Below are positions 42,300 through 50,397 of a stretch of 54,277 nt of DNA, piece after piece (the stretch's first letter is position 1; each line of letters opens with the position of its first letter). A program made the position numbers and the translations under genes. The DNA is taken from assembly GCA_002476495.1 (NCBI GenBank), contig DLKL01000052.1, positions 1 to 54,277 on the forward strand, read 5' to 3'. The notes under the pieces are model-generated. The model saw only the letters and a list, made by a program, of their open reading frames with translations, was not told the origin of the DNA and searched no databases. The DNA comes from Lachnospiraceae bacterium UBA7589 (GTDB lineage Bacteria; Bacillota; Clostridia; Lachnospirales; Lachnospiraceae).

Positions 42300-42860
42300 A
42301 TGGAAGATATGAAGGAGAATGCCGGAGAAATAAAAGAAAAGAAAAATAAGCGGGATAGACAGAATAATAATCAGCTTACCGGTAACAGACTTACTGCTAT
42401 GTGTGGAGTTTTTATGGCTTTGGCAATGATTCTTTCCTACCTTGAAAGTCTTATTCCTGTATCCTATGCAATTCCGGGAATAAAGCTTGGACTTGCCAAT
42501 ATGGTTACAATTGTGGCATTGTATAAGCTTGGGTTAAAGCCGGCACTCATAGTAAGTGCGGGAAGAATCGTATTGTCAGGAATTCTTTTTGGTAATATCA
42601 TGGTGATAATATACAGTCTTGCCGGGGGATTTCTTAGTATATTTGTAATGCTTATGGTAAGAAAGATGAAGGTATTTACTGTAACAGGAGTCAGTATATG
42701 TGGCGGAATTGCCCATAATCTGGGACAGATAGCCATTGCTGCCATTGTACTTGAAAATGCCAATATTATGTATTACATGATTGTACTTGGAATCACGGGG
42801 GGAATTGCCGGTGCGGTAATAGGTATTATGGCAGGTATTGTGATGAAAAATTTATTGTAA
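42300..42860 (+). CDS. Gx transporter family membrane protein
   Basis: The 186-residue membrane protein has a charged Lys/Asn-rich N-terminus (1-30) and five or six helices with GxxxG-type repeats (MCGVFMALAMILSYLES, PGIKLGLANMVTIVAL, GGIAHNLGQIAIA). This matches the Gx transporter family once annotated as heptaprenyl diphosphate synthase component I; the old name is probably wrong and the family looks like an ECF-type substrate-binding membrane protein. It sits between NusG-II and rnfC. Substrate unknown. Confidence 0.85.
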   Translation: MEDMKENAGEIKEKKNKRDRQNNNQLTGNRLTAMCGVFMALAMILSYLESLIPVSYAIPGIKLGLANMVTIVALYKLGLKPALIVSAGRIVLSGILFGNIMVIIYSLAGGFLSIFVMLMVRKMKVFTVTGVSICGGIAHNLGQIAIAAIVLENANIMYYMIVLGITGGIAGAVIGIMAGIVMKNLL

Positions 42861-42917
42861 AAATACCCTGATTGTATTAAAATATTTTTATAAATTTTAT
42901 TTAGTGGGGTCAGTAAA

Positions 42918-44234
42918 ATGAAACATACATTTAAAGGTGGAATTCATCCATATGAGGGCAAGGAACTTACTATGGATAAAGAGGTAAAAGTGTATCTCCC
43001 TAAGGGAGATATGGTATTTCCTCTGAGTCAGCATATCGGTGCGCCTGCCAGACCTGTAGTAAAAAAAGGAGACAGGGTTTTGGCTGGACAGCTTATAGCT
43101 GAGGCGGGAGGATTTGTTTCTGCGAATATTTATTCGTCTGTATCCGGAACGGTAAAAGCTATTGAACAGCGGCTTACCCCATCCGGTTCAAGAGTTAACT
43201 CCATTGTGATAGAAAATGACAAACTGTATGAGTCTGTGGAATATCAAGGTAGTGATAAGCCTGTAGAACAGCTTACAAAGGAAGAAATTCTAAGCAGTAT
43301 AAGGTCTGCCGGTATAGTTGGTATGGGTGGAGCCGGATTTCCTACAGATGTAAAGCTTTCCCCAAAGGAGCCGGACAAAATAGATACCATTATTGTCAAT
43401 GCTTCTGAATGTGAACCATATCTTACTTCTGATTACAGAAGGATTTTGGATGAAGCTGATAAGGTGATAGAAGGTTTGAGGATAGCACTTGCCATATTTG
43501 CCGGAGCAAAGGGAATAATAGCCATTGAAGACAATAAGCCAAGGGCAATAAAGCTTTTACAGGAAAAGCTTGGTGACGATAAGAATATAAGCGTAAATGT
43601 ACTTAAAACAAAATATCCGGAGGGTGCTGAAAGGCAGTTGATATATGCCAATACAGGAAGATATATCAATTCTAAAATGCTTCCTGCAGATGTGGGGTGT
43701 ATTGTACATAATGTTGATACGGTTTATGCAATATATAATGCAGTGCGTGAGGGTAAGCCTCTTATGGAAAGGCTTGTTACGGTTACAGGAGATGCCATTA
43801 AAGACCCTTGTAATATGTTAGTAAAACTTGGCTGCAGCTTTGATGAGCTGATTGAGGCAGCCGGAGGGTATAAGACCAATCCCGCCAAGATAATAGCCGG
43901 TGGGCCTATGATGGGTAAGGCGGTATATTCTACGGATATTCCTACAGTAAAATCCTCATCGGCAATTTTGTGTATGACAAAGGATGAGATAAGCCAATAT
44001 GAGGAAAGTCCATGTATACGCTGTGGCAGATGTGTTTCGGTATGTCCGGGTATGGTTATGCCAAATAAGCTGTCTAAGCTGGTTGAACATGGAAATATGG
44101 AAGAATTTGTCAATGCCGGAGGAATGGAGTGCTGTGAGTGTGGCTGCTGCTCCTATGTGTGTCCTGCAAAAAGACATCTGACCCAGACTATTGCCGGAGC
44201 AAGGAAGCTTGTTCTGTCCCGGAAAAAGAAGTAG
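42918..44234 (+). CDS. rnfC: Rnf electron transport complex subunit C
   Basis: RnfC is the NADH-side peripheral subunit of the ferredoxin:NAD oxidoreductase that pumps Na+ or H+. The 438-residue protein has the N-terminal HPYEGKELT motif, the NADH/FMN-binding GMGGAGFPTDVKLSP and NASECEPYLTSDY, and two C-terminal [4Fe-4S] sites: CIRCGRCVSVCPG and CCECGCCSYVCPA. Length is typical of clostridial RnfC. It starts the Rnf genes after a 57-base AT-rich gap; RBS GTGGGG. Confidence 0.95.
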   Translation: MKHTFKGGIHPYEGKELTMDKEVKVYLPKGDMVFPLSQHIGAPARPVVKKGDRVLAGQLIAEAGGFVSANIYSSVSGTVKAIEQRLTPSGSRVNSIVIENDKLYESVEYQGSDKPVEQLTKEEILSSIRSAGIVGMGGAGFPTDVKLSPKEPDKIDTIIVNASECEPYLTSDYRRILDEADKVIEGLRIALAIFAGAKGIIAIEDNKPRAIKLLQEKLGDDKNISVNVLKTKYPEGAERQLIYANTGRYINSKMLPADVGCIVHNVDTVYAIYNAVREGKPLMERLVTVTGDAIKDPCNMLVKLGCSFDELIEAAGGYKTNPAKIIAGGPMMGKAVYSTDIPTVKSSSAILCMTKDEISQYEESPCIRCGRCVSVCPGMVMPNKLSKLVEHGNMEEFVNAGGMECCECGCCSYVCPAKRHLTQTIAGARKLVLSRKKK

Positions 44235-44244
44235 GAGGAAAAAA

Positions 44245-45915
44245 ATGGAAGGTAATAATTTGAAGGTTTCAGCTTCACCACATATAAGAAGCAAGGATAC
44301 AACCTCTGATATAATGTTTGATGTGATTATTGCCCTTGTACCCGCAACGGTATTTGGAATTTACTATTTTGGAAAGTCTGCCTTGTTTTTAGTAATTACT
44401 TGTATACTTTCCTGTGTAGCCTTTGAAGCCCTTTATCAATGGAAAATGAAAAAAAAGATAACCATAGGCGATTATTCTGCCGTATTGACAGGATTACTGC
44501 TTGCCCTTAATTTACCGCCAACCCTGCCAATATGGATGGCAGTGGCAGGCTCGGCCTTTGCCATTATTATCGTCAAACAGTTATTTGGAGGTCTCGGACA
44601 GAATTTCATGAACCCGGCTTTAGGAGGAAGATGCTTCCTCTTGCTGGCTTTCGGCAAATATATGACCAATTTTGTGGTGGATGGTGTTACAAAGGCAACT
44701 CCGTTACTTATGCTGAGAAACGGAGTATCCTTTAACTATGAATATATAAAGAAGATGTTTCTCGGCTTTACTGCGGGAACAATTGGTGAAACCTCGGCAG
44801 CAGCCCTTTTAATAGGTGGTTTATATCTTATGATTAAAAAGGTTATAAGCCCGAGAATACCTGTATGCTACATAGGAACTTTTGCAATCTGCATAGCTAT
44901 ATATGCTGCTGTTAAGGATTATGATGTTATGCAATATACCCTGATTCATTTGTGCGGTGGTGGCCTTATGCTGGGAGCATGGTTTATGGCTACGGATTAT
45001 GTAACATCTCCTATTACACCTTGGGGCAAAGTGGTATTTGGCATAATTCTGGGACTTCTGACATTTATTTTGAGAATATTCGGTAATTCTACTGAAGGAG
45101 TTTCCTATGCTATTATTTTCTGTAACCTTTTAGTCCCTCTTATAGAGAAAGCTACTGCACCGAGAAGCTTTGGAAAGGGTGCCGAAGCTTCGGTAAAGCC
45201 GGAAGATGATAAAGAAAAGAAACAAATTAAGAGATATGAAGAAATAGAAAAATCTAGTGGTGAAATTAATCCGGTTGACAAAATAAAGAATAAACGGACA
45301 TTTGACGGAAAGGCAGTAGCAAAGGCAATTATTGCAATATTTGTGATAACCCTGCTGATGGGAGGCACTTTGGGACTGGTATATAATCTTACCAGAAAGC
45401 CTATAGAGGATGCCCGGGAGGCAGCAAAGCTTGAGGCCTATAAGGAGGTTTATCCTTCTGCGTACAAGGTGGGAAGCAACGAAGATTCAGATTATACAAT
45501 GGCAAATGAGATGATACACAGTGCAATCAATCCTGACGTAACCCTGGATGAGCTTGCCGTGGCTATAGACAGTGAGGGAAATACCCTTGGCTATGTTCTG
45601 ACAGTTACGACTAATCAGGGCTATGGCGGCAACATAACCATTATGGTGGGAATAGATACAAATTGTGTTATCCAGGGTATATCGGTATTGTCTCACAGTG
45701 AATCACCGGGATTTGGTGCTGAGGCAGAGAAGCCGGAATTTATTAACCAATTTATCGGAAAAGAGGGAGTGCTTGAATTTGGCTATACAACCACAGGCAA
45801 TACAAGTGATGATAAGGTGGATGCCATATCAGGTGCTACCATAACAACAAAGGCATTTATAGGTGCGGTTAATACATGCCTTATGTTTTCTATATTGTTA
45901 GGAGGGTTTAATTAA
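44245..45915 (+). CDS. rnfDG: fused Rnf subunits D and G
   Basis: One 556-residue frame contains both RnfD and RnfG. Residues 1-308 are RnfD: multiple helices, SPHIRSKDTTSDIM, QNFMNPALGGR, FMN-threonine region VTKATPL (T152) and TDYVTSPITPWG. A charged linker (309-355) leads to RnfG (356-556): one helix (358-380), HSESPGFGAEAEKP and the covalent FMN motif DAISGATITT (T532). These are normally separate adjacent genes. There is no internal stop or RBS-plus-start that would split it. ATG 44245 follows GGAGG; an earlier frame start inside rnfC is unlikely. Confidence 0.9.
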   Translation: MEGNNLKVSASPHIRSKDTTSDIMFDVIIALVPATVFGIYYFGKSALFLVITCILSCVAFEALYQWKMKKKITIGDYSAVLTGLLLALNLPPTLPIWMAVAGSAFAIIIVKQLFGGLGQNFMNPALGGRCFLLLAFGKYMTNFVVDGVTKATPLLMLRNGVSFNYEYIKKMFLGFTAGTIGETSAAALLIGGLYLMIKKVISPRIPVCYIGTFAICIAIYAAVKDYDVMQYTLIHLCGGGLMLGAWFMATDYVTSPITPWGKVVFGIILGLLTFILRIFGNSTEGVSYAIIFCNLLVPLIEKATAPRSFGKGAEASVKPEDDKEKKQIKRYEEIEKSSGEINPVDKIKNKRTFDGKAVAKAIIAIFVITLLMGGTLGLVYNLTRKPIEDAREAAKLEAYKEVYPSAYKVGSNEDSDYTMANEMIHSAINPDVTLDELAVAIDSEGNTLGYVLTVTTNQGYGGNITIMVGIDTNCVIQGISVLSHSESPGFGAEAEKPEFINQFIGKEGVLEFGYTTTGNTSDDKVDAISGATITTKAFIGAVNTCLMFSILLGGFN

Positions 45916-46649
45916 TGGGAAAGTTAACTGAACGATTGTATAATGGTATAGTTAAAGAAAATCCGACCTTTGTTCAGATGCTTGGAATGTGTCCGACCCT
46001 GGCAGTAACCACAGCAGCAGTTAATGGGCTTGGCATGGGGCTTACAACCACAGTGATACTTACTCTCAGCAACCTGTTTATATCAGTGCTTAGAAGAGTT
46101 ATTCCCGATAAGGTCAGAATCCCGGCATACATTGTTATAATTGCATCCTTTGTGACCATGATACAGTTTATATTGCAGGCATATCTGCCTGAGCTTAACA
46201 AAAGCCTGGGATTATTTATTCCGCTTATTGTTGTTAACTGTATAATTCTTGGAAGAGCTGAAAGCTATGCCTCAAAGAATAAGCCTTTACCATCAGTATT
46301 TGATGGAATAGGAATGGGTCTGGGATTTACCATAGGTCTTACTCTTATTGCAATTGTAAGAGAATTCCTTGGCAATGGCAGTATCTTCGGATTTGATCTG
46401 ATAGCGGCAATAAAGGACAATAATATTCCGGTATTAAAGAGTATAGTCGGTTCGGATTCTTTTAGTACCATAAGAATATTTACATCAGCACCGGGAGCAT
46501 TTTTTGTATTGGCATTCCTGATTGCATTTATTAATCACAGGAATATTAAAAAGGCTGAGAAGTCGGGAAGTAAGGCAGAACTTTGCAAACTGGCTGATTG
46601 TGCTGCCTGCCGGAATACAATGTGCGGTGGAAGGGTAAAGGAGGATTAA
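45915..46649 (+). CDS. rnfE: Rnf electron transport complex subunit E
   Basis: The 244-residue membrane protein has six helices typical of RnfE/NqrD with NPTFVQMLGMCPTLAVTTA, the membrane Cys in VVNCIILGRAE and GMGLGFTIGL. RnfA and RnfE together hold a membrane iron-sulfur centre. The C-terminal tail is Cys-rich (CKLADCAACRNTMCGG), an addition that could bind metal. The start overlaps the fused rnfDG stop by one base; RBS GGAGG. Confidence 0.94.
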   Translation: MGKLTERLYNGIVKENPTFVQMLGMCPTLAVTTAAVNGLGMGLTTTVILTLSNLFISVLRRVIPDKVRIPAYIVIIASFVTMIQFILQAYLPELNKSLGLFIPLIVVNCIILGRAESYASKNKPLPSVFDGIGMGLGFTIGLTLIAIVREFLGNGSIFGFDLIAAIKDNNIPVLKSIVGSDSFSTIRIFTSAPGAFFVLAFLIAFINHRNIKKAEKSGSKAELCKLADCAACRNTMCGGRVKED

Positions 46650-46652
46650 TTC

Positions 46653-47225
46653 ATGAATATTATACTTTTAGCTATATCGGCAGCATTTGTTAATAATGTT
46701 GTTCTAAGCCAGTTCATGGGTATATGTCCGTTCCTGGGAGTATCAAAAAAAATCAGTACGGCGGCAGGTATGGGTGGAGCTGTTATATTTGTAATGACTA
46801 TAGCATCTACAGTTACAGCCCTTGTATACAAATTTGTACTTGTGCCTTGTAAACTGGAATACCTTAATACTATTGTTTTTATACTTGTAATTGCTGCTCT
46901 TGTACAATTTGTGGAAATGTTCCTTAAAAAGTCAGTACCCGGTCTGTACAGCGCATTGGGAGTATATCTTCCGCTTATTACAACAAATTGTGCTGTGCTC
47001 GGAGTAGCATTGTCAAATGTACAGAAAAATTACAATATTCTCGAATCGGCAGTAAGCGGCATGTTTTCCGCAATAGGATTTGCAGTTGCAATTATTCTTC
47101 TTGCGGGAATAAGGGAGAAAATAGAACATAGCGACATACCGGAAAGCTTTAAGGGAGCACCAAGCGTGCTTATTGCAGCCGGTTTAATGGCAATGGCCTT
47201 TTCTGGCTTTGCCGGATTGATATAA
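46653..47225 (+). CDS. rnfA: Rnf electron transport complex subunit A
   Basis: The 190-residue six-helix protein is the inverted-topology partner of RnfE: AAFVNNVVLSQFMGICPFLGVSKK, the Cys in TTNCAVLGVALSN, and FSAIGFAVAIILLAGIREK. It follows rnfE after three bases with RBS AAAGGAGG. Confidence 0.95.
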   Translation: MNIILLAISAAFVNNVVLSQFMGICPFLGVSKKISTAAGMGGAVIFVMTIASTVTALVYKFVLVPCKLEYLNTIVFILVIAALVQFVEMFLKKSVPGLYSALGVYLPLITTNCAVLGVALSNVQKNYNILESAVSGMFSAIGFAVAIILLAGIREKIEHSDIPESFKGAPSVLIAAGLMAMAFSGFAGLI

Positions 47226-47241
47226 AAATGAGGTGGAGCTA

Positions 47242-48030
47242 ATGGATGTTGTATCAATTTTAATTGCAGCCGGAGTTGTCAGCATCGTTGGAATTCTGGC
47301 AGGTATACTTCTTGGAATAGCCAGCGAAAAATTCAAGGTTGAGGTAGATGAAAAGGAGGTTGCTGTAAGGGAGCTTCTTCCTGGTAACAATTGTGGCGGT
47401 TGTGGATATCCGGGTTGTGATGGCCTGGCAGCAGCTATTGCCCAGGGGAAAGCAGCACCGGGAGCTTGCCCTGTAGGTGGCGAGGAAACCGGTAAAAAGA
47501 TAGCTGAAATTGTCGGTGGAGATGCCAGTGTTATAAAAATGACAGCTATGGTAAAATGTGCAGGCGATTGTAATAAAGCAAAGGAAGCATATGAATATAC
47601 AGGTCCTAAGGATTGTAATATAGCATTTAACACACCCGGCAACGGATATAAGGCATGTCAATATGGCTGTATGGGCTTTGGCTCCTGCAGGAAAGTCTGT
47701 GAATTTAATGCCATAGAAATTATGGACGGCATAGCAGTAGTGGACAAGGAAAAGTGTAAGGCCTGCGGTAAGTGTGTGACAGCATGCCCTAAAAAGTTGA
47801 TTGAGCTTATTCCATACAAGGCTGAAGCATTTGTGCAATGTAATTCCGAAGATTTTGGAAAGGATGTTAAGGAAGTATGTGCTGCGGGCTGTATAGGATG
47901 TGGTATATGCCAGAAAAATTGCCCAAAGCAGGCAATTACTGTTGATAATCATATTGCACATATTGATTATGATAAGTGTACAGGCTGTGGAATTTGTAAG
48001 GAAAAATGTCCGGTTAAGATAATCAAATAA
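47242..48030 (+). CDS. rnfB: Rnf electron transport complex subunit B
   Basis: RnfB takes electrons from reduced ferredoxin. The 262-residue protein has an N-terminal membrane helix (about 3-24), the [4Fe-4S] site NCGGCGYPGCDG plus a later Cys, and four ferredoxin-like Cys clusters: CMGFGSCRKVC, CKACGKCVTACPK, CIGCGICQKNCPK and CTGCGICKEKCPV. ATG 47242 with GAGGTGG upstream is preferred over GTG 47233. It closes the order C-DG-E-A-B. Confidence 0.95.
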   Translation: MDVVSILIAAGVVSIVGILAGILLGIASEKFKVEVDEKEVAVRELLPGNNCGGCGYPGCDGLAAAIAQGKAAPGACPVGGEETGKKIAEIVGGDASVIKMTAMVKCAGDCNKAKEAYEYTGPKDCNIAFNTPGNGYKACQYGCMGFGSCRKVCEFNAIEIMDGIAVVDKEKCKACGKCVTACPKKLIELIPYKAEAFVQCNSEDFGKDVKEVCAAGCIGCGICQKNCPKQAITVDNHIAHIDYDKCTGCGICKEKCPVKIIK

Positions 48031-48074
48031 TCATACAGGTGAATATAATGATAAAAAAGCTTTAGGAATCCTGT

Positions 48075-48335
48075 ATGCGTTTTCTGGAATTGAAGGAAAA
48101 AGAGGTAATTAATTGTAAGGATTGCCGGAGATTAGGTTATGTGGCTGATATGGACTTTGATCCCTGTACGGGAAATATATGCGCAATTATAGTTCCGGGA
48201 CCGGGTAAGCTATTCTCGTGTTTTGGTTCATGTACGGAATACTATATCAGATTCTGCAACATAGTAAGAATAGGACCGGATATAGTTCTTGTGGATATAG
48301 ACGATTGTGATATCAGAAAAATTAATGGAGATTAA
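48075..48335 (+). CDS. YlmC/YmxH-family sporulation-associated protein
   Basis: The 86-residue PRC-barrel protein shows the family pattern KEVINCKDCRRLGYVADMDFD, then IIVPGPGKLF and IVLVDID. YlmC/YmxH proteins are small sporulation-linked proteins of uncertain biochemical role. The start codon lies within a perfect 8-bp inverted repeat (48032-48039 with 48070-48077). RBS AGGA is only moderate. Confidence 0.85.
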   Translation: MRFLELKEKEVINCKDCRRLGYVADMDFDPCTGNICAIIVPGPGKLFSCFGSCTEYYIRFCNIVRIGPDIVLVDIDDCDIRKINGD

Positions 48336-48358
48336 ATTTGCAAAGGAGATAATAATAT

Positions 48359-48814
48359 ATGAGATGCCCATTTTGTGGAGACGATAATACAAGAGTAATA
48401 GATTCAAGACCTGCAGATGATAATCAGGCTATCAGAAGAAGAAGGCAGTGCGATGAATGTGGGAAAAGATTTACTACATATGAGAAGGTGGAAACAATTC
48501 CACTTATAGTAATAAAAAAGGATAAAAACAGGGAAACCTATGACAGAACAAAGATTGAGTCAGGTGTGGTTAAATCATGTCATAAAAGACCGGTGTCTGC
48601 GGCTCAGATAGAAAATTGTATTGATGAGATTGAAAACAAAATTTTTAATCTTGAGGTAAAGGAAATAGAGAGCAAAAAGATAGGCGAAATAGTTATGGAT
48701 CAATTAAAGGATTTGGACCAGGTTGCCTATGTGAGATTTGCATCGGTATATAGGGAGTTTAAAGATGTAAATACCTTTATGAGTGAGCTTAAGAAGCTAT
48801 TGGATAACAAATAG
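48359..48814 (+). CDS. nrdR: ribonucleotide reductase repressor NrdR
   Basis: NrdR senses ATP/dATP and represses nrd genes. The 151-residue protein has the zinc ribbon MRCPFCGDDNTRVIDSR with RRRRQCDECGKRFTTYE, then an ATP-cone domain (VIKKDKNRETYDRTKIESG, VAYVRFASVYREF). Length and order are standard. RBS AAAGGAG. Confidence 0.97.
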   Translation: MRCPFCGDDNTRVIDSRPADDNQAIRRRRQCDECGKRFTTYEKVETIPLIVIKKDKNRETYDRTKIESGVVKSCHKRPVSAAQIENCIDEIENKIFNLEVKEIESKKIGEIVMDQLKDLDQVAYVRFASVYREFKDVNTFMSELKKLLDNK

Positions 48815-48823
48815 GAGAAAGAT

Positions 48824-49444
48824 ATGCTGGACAGTTATGTCAGACTGACAGAGGGTGGCAAAGGAGAGATTGTTGAAAAAAAATCAAGATTTATTGCCTA
48901 TGTTGAAGCAGTCACCACTGAAGCTGAGGCGTATGCCTTTATAGAAAAAATCAAAAAGAAGAACTATGATGCACGGCATAACTGTTATGCTTTTTCTGTG
49001 GGTGAGGAAATGCCTCTCCTTAGATTCTCTGATGACGGAGAACCACAGGGAACAGCCGGAAAACCGATTCTTGAGGTGATAAATGGATCGGGAATAAGGA
49101 ACATATGCATAGTTGTAACAAGATATTTCGGAGGAACTCTGTTAGGGACAGGTGGACTTGTAAGAGCTTATACAGATGCCAGCAAGGAGGGTCTTAAGAA
49201 TTGCAAGATAAAAAAGGTTCAGAGGATAGTACCTGCGATATTGTATACAAACTATACTGATATGGGAAAAATACAGTACATTCTTGGCCTTTCCGGGATT
49301 AATATAACATCCTCATGCTTCGAAGAAAGGGTTACATTTAATGTAGAGCTGCCGATTAATGATAAGGAAAGAGTAGTGGCGGATATAGTTGAAGCCACCG
49401 GTGGAAGAACCCGATTCGAATTTTTTGAGGAAACCTTTGCATAA
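48824..49444 (+). CDS. YigZ/IMPACT family protein
   Basis: The 206-residue protein has the UPF0029/IMPACT N-terminal domain (EKKSRFIAYVEAV, ARHNCYAFSVGE, FSDDGEPQGTAGKPIL, VTRYFGGTLLGTGGLVRAY) and a ferredoxin-like C-terminal half. YigZ proteins have been linked to translation regulation, but the bacterial role is unsettled. Nine bases after nrdR, likely cotranscribed; its terminator lies inside the convergent ABC gene. Confidence 0.92.
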   Translation: MLDSYVRLTEGGKGEIVEKKSRFIAYVEAVTTEAEAYAFIEKIKKKNYDARHNCYAFSVGEEMPLLRFSDDGEPQGTAGKPILEVINGSGIRNICIVVTRYFGGTLLGTGGLVRAYTDASKEGLKNCKIKKVQRIVPAILYTNYTDMGKIQYILGLSGINITSSCFEERVTFNVELPINDKERVVADIVEATGGRTRFEFFEETFA

Positions 49445-49445
49445 T

Positions 49446-50387
49446 CTACAGCAGTCCTTTTACAAATATACATACAATTGATATAAGCATAATAAGTGGA
49501 AGCACCTTAAGCAAAAGGGTGCTTTTTCTTATTATGAAGTCTACTACAAATGAAACTGCAATCACGATAATTGTGTACAGGAAAAGAGTTAAAATCATAG
49601 CTGCCTCACCTGTAATAAGCAGGGAGATATTGCAGCATATATATACCGGCAGAAGGGAGGTAAGGATGTTTGTAAATTTTATTCCTTCAATAACATTTCC
49701 GGGCAGAGCTATGTATATATTTCTTTCTTTGTCTGTCATAAAAGTAAGTAAGCCCAATAAACCGGAAAAGAGAATCAGAATAAGGCTTATTTCATATATA
49801 GGAATATTGATTTTGTAAGTTTCGGTTTTGTAATTATAGATTCCGTTTGTGAGAGATTCAATGGTAAAAATGCTGTCGCTGTACATATAATCCATAAGAG
49901 AAGCAGTGAGTTCTGTATTATATTCCGGCATATTTACAGTATGAAGCAGAATATCCCTTGCACATACTTTTAATATGCAACTGAAAAACGTTTCGGATAT
50001 GGCAGAGGAAAGCGTGGAGGATGGAGAGTCATAAAGGACAATTTTGTATTTGTAGTTACCCTTTATATATTCCTCAAAAAAATTGTCGGGTATAGCAAAA
50101 CCACAGTGGGCATAGCCGGATTTTACATCATTTATCAAAGTGTTTGTATTTTCAACCTGATAAAATTCATATATGGAATTAATATCCTCTAATGCATCAA
50201 AAACATCACTGATATATGGTGTATCATATCCGCAGAATATACCAACCCTTATGGTAGAGGTTTGTTTTTTTTCGGGAAGAAGCACATATGCGGCAGTAAT
50301 TGTTAAAATAAGCAATAGCATTGCAATGTATATTTTTTTCGACAGAATTCTTTTTGAAAATACAAAAAAGCGGTTTTTAAAATTCAT
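49446..50387 (-). CDS. ABC-2 type exporter permease (second)
   Basis: The 313-residue protein has one N-terminal helix (about 15-33), a large extracellular domain (35-180; TIRVGIFCGYDTPYISD, AHCGFAIPDNFFEEY, VLYDSPSSTLSSAISE) and five C-terminal helices (about 205-310). That layout is the ABC2_membrane_3/YhgE-like half-transporter fold. It is the last gene of the minus-strand ABC operon. The ORF reaches 50423, but ATG 50387 with AAAGGAGTTAC is the better start. Cargo unknown. Confidence 0.82.
   Translation of the reverse strand: MNFKNRFFVFSKRILSKKIYIAMLLLILTITAAYVLLPEKKQTSTIRVGIFCGYDTPYISDVFDALEDINSIYEFYQVENTNTLINDVKSGYAHCGFAIPDNFFEEYIKGNYKYKIVLYDSPSSTLSSAISETFFSCILKVCARDILLHTVNMPEYNTELTASLMDYMYSDSIFTIESLTNGIYNYKTETYKINIPIYEISLILILFSGLLGLLTFMTDKERNIYIALPGNVIEGIKFTNILTSLLPVYICCNISLLITGEAAMILTLFLYTIIVIAVSFVVDFIIRKSTLLLKVLPLIMLISIVCIFVKGLL
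49500..49530 (+). terminator. plus-strand terminator within the convergent ABC gene end
   Basis: An 8-bp stem (AAGCACCT / GGGTGCTT, one G-U), 9-base loop and a T-rich tail on the plus strand fit an intrinsic terminator for nrdR-yigZ, embedded in the coding end of the opposite gene. Confidence 0.55.
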
Positions 50388-50397
50388 AGTAACTCCT

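Noticed and set aside
42861..42917. Separate promoter for rnfC
   Set aside because: TTGTAT and TATAAA occur but with 11-base spacing; no convincing pair, so rnfC may be read from the promoter at 41624.
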